From contig DASSAK010000015.1 in NCBI GenBank assembly GCA_035685445.1, positions 1 through 17,495 on the forward strand: a stretch of 17,495 nt of DNA. Reading direction: 5' to 3'. The DNA is from DRGT01 sp035685445 (GTDB lineage: Archaea; Thermoproteota; Nitrososphaeria; Nitrososphaerales; Nitrosopumilaceae). The notes under the pieces were generated by a model. That model made no database searches. It had not been told where the DNA came from and saw nothing but the letters and a program-made list of their open reading frames with translations. Below, piece after piece: positions 13,944 to 17,495 of this stretch. The position numbers and the translations under genes were made by a program. Position 1 is the first letter of the stretch. Every line of letters starts with the position of its first letter.

Positions 13944-14618
13944 ATGGAAAAGGCAGTAGTAGTTTTTAGTGGGGGGTTAGATTCTGTTTGTGCTTGTTCT
14001 TATCTTAAATCAAAATACGAACTTTACGGAATTTCATTCTCATACGGTCAAAGAGCAACTTCAGAAATAAAATCAGCTAAAAAATTTGCAAAAATTCTAA
14101 ATTTAAAGGACCATAAAATTATCAACATTGAATTTATGCGAAACTTGTATGGTGAAACAAACGTACTAACTGATTCTAAAACAATATTGCCATCAAAATT
14201 TGAATATTCAATTGTAGTTCCAATAAGAAACGCTGTTTTTCTTTCTATTGCAACTGCTTGGGCATTTAGTTTGAAGGCCTCACTTGTTGCTTTTGGGGCA
14301 CATAAAGGCGACAAAAATTACCCAGATTGTAGACCATTATTTTCAAAAAAAATTCAAAATGCGTTTAATGAAGGTGAAATTGATGGCATTAAAAAAGGAA
14401 TTAGAAAAGCTGTCAAGGTCTGGTCACCTTATCAAATGAATCTAACAAAAAGCGACATTATAAAAAAAGGTTACAAAATTTTAGGAGATACAATATTTAC
14501 AACTTGGAGTTGTTATTCTAACAAAAAATTTCATTGTGGAAAATGTGAATCTTGTAATAACCGCAAACTCGCATTTGAGACTGCAAAAATTAAAGATAAA
14601 ACAAGATATATGAACTAA
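13944..14618 (+). CDS. queC: 7-cyano-7-deazaguanine (preQ0) synthase
   Basis: The 224-residue protein has the PP-loop FSGGLDSVCA (SGGLDS at 9-14), then SYGQR, the central VPIRNAVFLS segment and a C-terminal zinc motif of four cysteines (WSCYSNKKFHCGKCESC, roughly 187-203). QueC converts 7-carboxy-7-deazaguanine with ammonia and ATP to preQ0, which in archaea is inserted at tRNA position 15 and becomes archaeosine. It starts 16 nt after thrB with only a weak purine-rich stretch (agagag) upstream. folE and queE, for earlier steps of the same pathway, lie close by on the opposite strand. Its stop overlaps the stop of the convergent small membrane protein gene. Confidence 0.95.
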   Translation: MEKAVVVFSGGLDSVCACSYLKSKYELYGISFSYGQRATSEIKSAKKFAKILNLKDHKIINIEFMRNLYGETNVLTDSKTILPSKFEYSIVVPIRNAVFLSIATAWAFSLKASLVAFGAHKGDKNYPDCRPLFSKKIQNAFNEGEIDGIKKGIRKAVKVWSPYQMNLTKSDIIKKGYKILGDTIFTTWSCYSNKKFHCGKCESCNNRKLAFETAKIKDKTRYMN

Positions 14619-14866
14619 TTTCGATTTCGTAAAATGTGTTTTTTTAGAATTAGGCCTCTAATCACAATATACCATGCAACAAATACCAAGGTTACAATTC
14701 CATAAAATACCCAGTTTTGCAAATCAGGAGCTAATCCTTCTATTGCATCAGTTGATTTGAATGCAATAACCATAGCAATTGCCAATGTTATGAAAAATTC
14801 AATTGCATACCAAGTCCAACTTGGCCATGATTCTTTTGGTATGTGAACATTATTGTGAGATACCAC
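14615..14866 (-). CDS. Small membrane protein with two transmembrane segments
   Basis: The 83-residue protein has a tryptophan-rich N-terminal part (ESWPSWTWYAIEFF) and two hydrophobic helices, about residues 20-38 and 52-71, with a basic C-terminal tail (KKHILRNRN) suggesting that the tail is cytoplasmic. No family is recognised. The start is GTG, supported by a TATA-like ttaaatac about 25 nt upstream (14887-14894, - strand), so the mRNA may be leaderless. It sits between queC and folE with nothing in its sequence tying it to deazaguanine synthesis. Confidence 0.7.
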   Translation of the reverse strand: MVSHNNVHIPKESWPSWTWYAIEFFITLAIAMVIAFKSTDAIEGLAPDLQNWVFYGIVTLVFVAWYIVIRGLILKKHILRNRN

Positions 14867-14886
14867 GATTGACGTCTCAATAAACA

Positions 14887-14894
14887 GTATTTAA
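14887..14894 (-). promoter_or_regulatory. TATA-like element of the small membrane protein gene
   Basis: On the - strand the bases read TTAAATAC, centred about 25 nt before the GTG start at 14866. This is the spacing seen for the other leaderless genes in the window. Confidence 0.45.
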
Positions 14895-14908
14895 TTTTTC
14901 AGTAGATC

Positions 14909-15469
14909 TTAAATTGTAGATGGTTCAGGTTGTGCCTTACGAATTAATGAAATAATATTTTCTTTTTCTTCTTTGTTTTGATAGATTCCTCTATATGCAA
15001 TAGTAGTCATTTTTGAATCATTTCTAACTCCACGCATTCTCATACATAGATGTTCAGCATCTGCCATAACTACTACGCCTTTTACTCCTTGAGAATGAAG
15101 TTCATCAGCAATGTTCTTGGTTAATCTTTCTTGAATTTGTAATCGCTTGGAATATTTTTCAACGAGACGAACCAATTTTGAGATGCCAAATACTTTTCCA
15201 TCAGGTGCATACGCAATGTGTATTTTTCCATAAAATGGTAAGACATGATGTTCACACATTGAATAAAACTGAATATCTTTTGCAATTACTACGTCTGAAT
15301 CTTCTGAAAACTGAATGGAAAGTTCTGAATCTGAATCATAACCACTGAAAATTTCTTTATACATCTCAGCTATTCTTTCTGGAGTTTCTTGTAATCCTTC
15401 TCTTGTTGGATCCTCTCCAAGCTCTATGATTAGTTCCCTAACCAGCTTTTTAATTCGCTCTTTGTCCAA
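14909..15469 (-). CDS. folE: GTP cyclohydrolase I
   Basis: The 186-residue protein is a type I GTP cyclohydrolase. It has the N-terminal GEDPTREGLQETPERIA segment (18-34), the zinc and active-site motif SMCEHHVLPFYG at 70-81 (C72, H75 zinc ligands) and the second zinc cysteine C142 in EHLCMRMRGV. It opens GTP to 7,8-dihydroneopterin triphosphate, the first step towards preQ0 and also pterins. With queE just upstream and queC nearby, the preQ0 role is likely. The start is TTG: it follows directly on an in-frame stop, and the next ATG would remove the conserved N-terminal segment. No QueD-type enzyme for the intervening step is in this window. Confidence 0.96.
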   Translation of the reverse strand: MDKERIKKLVRELIIELGEDPTREGLQETPERIAEMYKEIFSGYDSDSELSIQFSEDSDVVIAKDIQFYSMCEHHVLPFYGKIHIAYAPDGKVFGISKLVRLVEKYSKRLQIQERLTKNIADELHSQGVKGVVVMADAEHLCMRMRGVRNDSKMTTIAYRGIYQNKEEKENIISLIRKAQPEPSTI

Positions 15470-15550
15470 TTAATTGATTGAAGAAGTTTTCTTGTATTTG
15501 AAGTTACGTGGTAGTTTTATGCCTAATGCCAAAAACAAATTTGGGTAAGA

Positions 15551-16264
15551 TCATGGTGCATCAATGATCTTTTGCAGTTGTGGTATGATTCTTACTTGAT
15601 GATAATGAGGATAAACAACATCATAAAATTTGAGAAGGTTTTGTAAGCTTGGTTCTGAAAAGCCAGATGTTGGTTGAATTATAAAGCCAGACAGATCGTC
15701 TTTTGATATAGTTTTGAAAATTTCATTTATTAATTTCTTAAATGACTCTAGTATGGTTTTTGAGCTTACTACTATTTTGATGTAGGTCTTCTTTTTTGCA
15801 GAAATTGATGACTTGAGACACTCCAATACATTTTCAATATAATTTGGATAATGTTTTGAATCAGTAAATTTAGAATCTTCAGTTTTGAATTCAATTTTCA
15901 TGAGATCAATATAAGGCAAAACGTGATTGAATTTTTTTGAATCAAAGCATGCAGATTCCAAATAGGTTGGAATTTTTAAAGATTGAATATGTTTTGCCAT
16001 CTTTGCTACTGCTTCATATTGAATAAGAGGATCTCCCCCAGTAAAATTTACTTTGTAGGTATTTTCTTCAAGCTCTTTTTCAATTAGTTTACAGGCATCT
16101 TCAATTGTGTATTCATTGCCAGAATCTAAAGGAAGAGCATCAGTGGTATCACAATAAAAGCAAGTAAAAGGGCAACCTGCTAATCTTACAAAAAGAGTCT
16201 TTGTACCATAAAGAATTCCTTCTCCCTCTATTGATGTGAATATTTCAAAGAGTCTTACTTTCAA
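15551..16264 (-). CDS. queE: 7-carboxy-7-deazaguanine synthase (radical SAM)
   Basis: The 237-residue protein has an early FTSIEGEG segment (9-16), then C31-x3-C35-x2-C38 (CPFTCFYC) for the radical SAM 4Fe-4S cluster, and TGGDP at 75-79, all diagnostic for QueE. It rearranges 6-carboxytetrahydropterin to 7-carboxy-7-deazaguanine, the substrate of QueC. The start is TTG: a stop codon precedes it in frame four codons upstream and no ATG precedes the conserved region. A TATA-like element (16286-16296, - strand) is centred about 27 nt upstream. The 81-nt gap to folE may hold a separate folE promoter (weak TATA-like aaatacaag near 15492-15500). Confidence 0.94.
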   Translation of the reverse strand: MKVRLFEIFTSIEGEGILYGTKTLFVRLAGCPFTCFYCDTTDALPLDSGNEYTIEDACKLIEKELEENTYKVNFTGGDPLIQYEAVAKMAKHIQSLKIPTYLESACFDSKKFNHVLPYIDLMKIEFKTEDSKFTDSKHYPNYIENVLECLKSSISAKKKTYIKIVVSSKTILESFKKLINEIFKTISKDDLSGFIIQPTSGFSEPSLQNLLKFYDVVYPHYHQVRIIPQLQKIIDAP

Positions 16265-16285
16265 TTGATTCCATCAACCATGGTT

Positions 16286-16296
16286 CATTATTTATT
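16286..16296 (-). promoter_or_regulatory. TATA box of queE
   Basis: On the - strand the bases read AATAAATAATG, centred about 27 nt before the TTG start at 16264. This fits a leaderless transcript initiated at TTG. Confidence 0.5.
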
Positions 16297-16324
16297 CAAT
16301 TGTTCTAAAAATGGTTTAGAAAAG

Positions 16325-16519
16325 TCAATGCATGACTGGTTCTTTTGCATAGAATAACCCAGCAATAAAAAATACGGCGCCAAGAATTCCTATAAGACTT
16401 CCAACAAATTCTACCGTGCTTCCCATTTCTACTTCGGCTGGAGCCCATAACAATGCCACAAGTCCACCAACAACCATCATTGGAATTCCTACACCAATAC
16501 AAATTGCTTTAGAAGCCAT
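16325..16519 (-). CDS. Small membrane protein with two transmembrane segments
   Basis: The 64-residue protein has two hydrophobic helices (about residues 5-25 and 36-57), separated by a short acidic loop (PAEVEMGSTVEF), and is glycine-rich in both helices. No family is recognised. The ATG is supported by a TATA box (tgtatatgaa region, 16541-16550) about 26 nt upstream, so the gene is probably expressed alone as a leaderless mRNA. A second frame of similar length covers the same bases, but its residue composition (many W, C, R and S in no membrane pattern) marks it as a shadow. Confidence 0.7.
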   Translation of the reverse strand: MASKAICIGVGIPMMVVGGLVALLWAPAEVEMGSTVEFVGSLIGILGAVFFIAGLFYAKEPVMH

Positions 16520-16540
16520 TCATAGACATCATCTCAAAAA

Positions 16541-16550
16541 TGTATATGAA
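16541..16550 (-). promoter_or_regulatory. TATA box of the 64-residue membrane protein gene
   Basis: On the - strand the bases read TTCATATACA, centred about 26 nt before ATG 16519. It lies in the 42-nt gap upstream of the gene, just before the stop of the next gene upstream. Confidence 0.5.
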
Positions 16551-16561
16551 GTTTGTGATAG

Positions 16562-17347
16562 TTATGAGGTTGATTTGTATAGTTGTCTGATTATTTTTGT
16601 AATTGCAGATTTCAATTCTTTAGCTTTTTTATCATTGCCATCAGAAATTTGTTGTTCATAATCAGATAACATGTCTCGTGCATCACTTAACAGTTTTTGA
16701 TCGGCTCCTCTGTTTTCTAACCGGTCCAGCATATCACTGAAGAATTTGATTGTTCTGTCATTGGTTGTTTGTGAGGCAAGTTTTCGAAGCTCTTTTTGAA
16801 TGTCAGAAAGAACAACTTTAAGTTGTTCTAAGGTTGTTTTAAGACCCCTATCTTTTTCTTGAATCTGCTTTTCTGCTTGCGCAACTAGTCTATCCGCCTC
16901 ATCAAAGTTTACTGGACGGTTCTTTGCTATTGATTTTAGGGTATGTATGAGTTTTTTAATTCGCTCAAGATCATAGATGCTACCTTCTTGTGTTGAAGAT
17001 GCAGTATCGGTGGATTGTGCGTTTTGAGTAGGCCTATCAGATGAAATCATCTGAGTTATTTTTTTGAATGTTTGCATGGCATTTAGAAAATGCTGTTTTG
17101 CAGAGGACGAATCGTCTCTTTGTAATGAACGCTCAAGGAGAGCTATTTGGTTGGATGCCTCTCTAAATAATTGCTTTATCTCATCTGATGAATTTGAAGA
17201 GATTTGATTCTGAACTTCCCTTTTTGCCTGTGATGCAATTTTTACTAAAATGGTCAGATCAGTCTGAGCATCAGCAGAAATTGGGATCCCACTAAATACC
17301 ATACTAGCAACTAACATCAAAAGGCTTACAGAAACAACTTTTTTCAT
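16562..17347 (-). CDS. Secreted helical (coiled-coil) hypothetical protein
   Basis: The 261-residue protein starts with a signal peptide (MKKVVSVSLLMLVASMVFSG, likely cleavage after ADA near residue 27). The rest is almost wholly charged and helix-prone: two helical blocks (about 30-100 and 125-255) separated by a Ser/Thr/Gln-rich linker (near 104-122), with heptad-like spacing of L, I and A. There is no membrane anchor, so it is probably exported or cell-surface associated. The function is unknown. Its ATG overlaps the stop of the upstream winged-helix gene (ATGA) and has a perfect GGAGG site 7 nt before it, so the two are translationally coupled. Confidence 0.8.
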   Translation of the reverse strand: MKKVVSVSLLMLVASMVFSGIPISADAQTDLTILVKIASQAKREVQNQISSNSSDEIKQLFREASNQIALLERSLQRDDSSSAKQHFLNAMQTFKKITQMISSDRPTQNAQSTDTASSTQEGSIYDLERIKKLIHTLKSIAKNRPVNFDEADRLVAQAEKQIQEKDRGLKTTLEQLKVVLSDIQKELRKLASQTTNDRTIKFFSDMLDRLENRGADQKLLSDARDMLSDYEQQISDGNDKKAKELKSAITKIIRQLYKSTS

Positions 17348-17495
17348 TGTTCATCCTCCAATTCATTTTTTATTTTTACAAGATTTTGTAAATCCTTTTT
17401 TTCAATCTCAATAATTCCTTGTCTTTCAAGCCTTTTTACTGCACGCCACATTGTGGTTCTTGGTTGAAGGAATTTTTTTCGCAATTCGCTTTCTA
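17344..17495 (-). CDS. Winged-helix DNA-binding protein, C-terminal part (5' end outside window)
   Basis: A reading frame runs from the window edge to a TGA at 17344-17346, giving the last 49 residues. It reads as the end of a winged helix: a recognition-helix-like stretch (ESELRKKFLQPRTTMWRAV), a following helix (KRLERQG), then a short wing strand (IIEIEKKD) and an acidic tail. This pattern matches MarR- or ArsR-like archaeal regulators, several of which have N-terminal signal or membrane regions that cannot be seen here. The gene stops inside the start codon of the secreted helical protein (ATGA overlap), so the two form an operon. The exact regulator family cannot be fixed from the fragment. 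Confidence 0.65.
   Translation of the reverse strand, partial: ESELRKKFLQPRTTMWRAVKRLERQGIIEIEKKDLQNLVKIKNELEDEQ
17355..17359 (-). promoter_or_regulatory. Shine-Dalgarno site of the secreted helical protein gene
   Basis: On the - strand the bases read GGAGG, 7 nt before ATG 17347 and inside the last codons of the upstream regulator gene. It fixes the start and indicates coupled translation. Confidence 0.7.

Noticed and set aside
16305..16502. 65-residue frame rich in W, C and R on the - strand
   Set aside because: It is a frame-shifted shadow of the 64-residue membrane protein, which has the TATA box and membrane pattern.
1..17495. CRISPR array, insertion sequence, prophage or rRNA
   Set aside because: No spaced direct repeats, transposase, integrase or rRNA-like stretch was seen on either strand.

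Overview
The window looks like chromosomal DNA of an ammonia-oxidising-type archaeon of the Thaumarchaeota (Nitrososphaerota), most likely Nitrosopumilus or a close relative. The reasons are strong AT-richness, dense single-copy housekeeping genes, archaeal gene content (split aconitase-X, GPN-loop GTPase, Mut7-C/NFACT proteins, preQ0 genes), TATA boxes about 26 nt upstream of start codons (leaderless mRNAs) and frequent TTG starts. No transposase, phage gene, CRISPR array, rRNA or tRNA was seen. The genus is inferred from gene content, not from a marker gene.

Left part (1-5100): a truncated rqcH (NFACT protein) overlaps a Mut7-C RNase-like gene, which overlaps an AMMECR1 gene, all on +. The two subunits of archaeal phosphomevalonate dehydratase (aconitase X) follow on -, then nth (endonuclease III) on +, diverging from acnX around what looks like a single shared TATA box. 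Next is a secreted, C-terminally anchored protein on -.

Sulfate part (5103-7018): an assimilatory pair, cysH then sat, on -. Diverging from it are a ThiI-like THUMP protein that has lost its PP-loop and a MurG-like glycosyltransferase.

Middle (9462-10328): a G+C-rich island carries a 12-bp perfect stem around a 47-nt interior with two further hairpins. It has a TATA-like element at the right distance upstream and a T-tract just downstream, and is the best candidate here for an undescribed small RNA. Two small genes follow, one for a zinc-binding protein and one unknown.

Right part (10329-17495): an SDR oxidoreductase and a flippase-like membrane protein on -; the operon GPN GTPase - homoserine kinase - queC on +; then a small membrane protein, folE, queE, another small membrane protein, a secreted helical protein and the 3' end of a winged-helix regulator gene, all on -. 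QueC, FolE and QueE supply steps of preQ0 synthesis, which in archaea feeds archaeosine at tRNA position 15.
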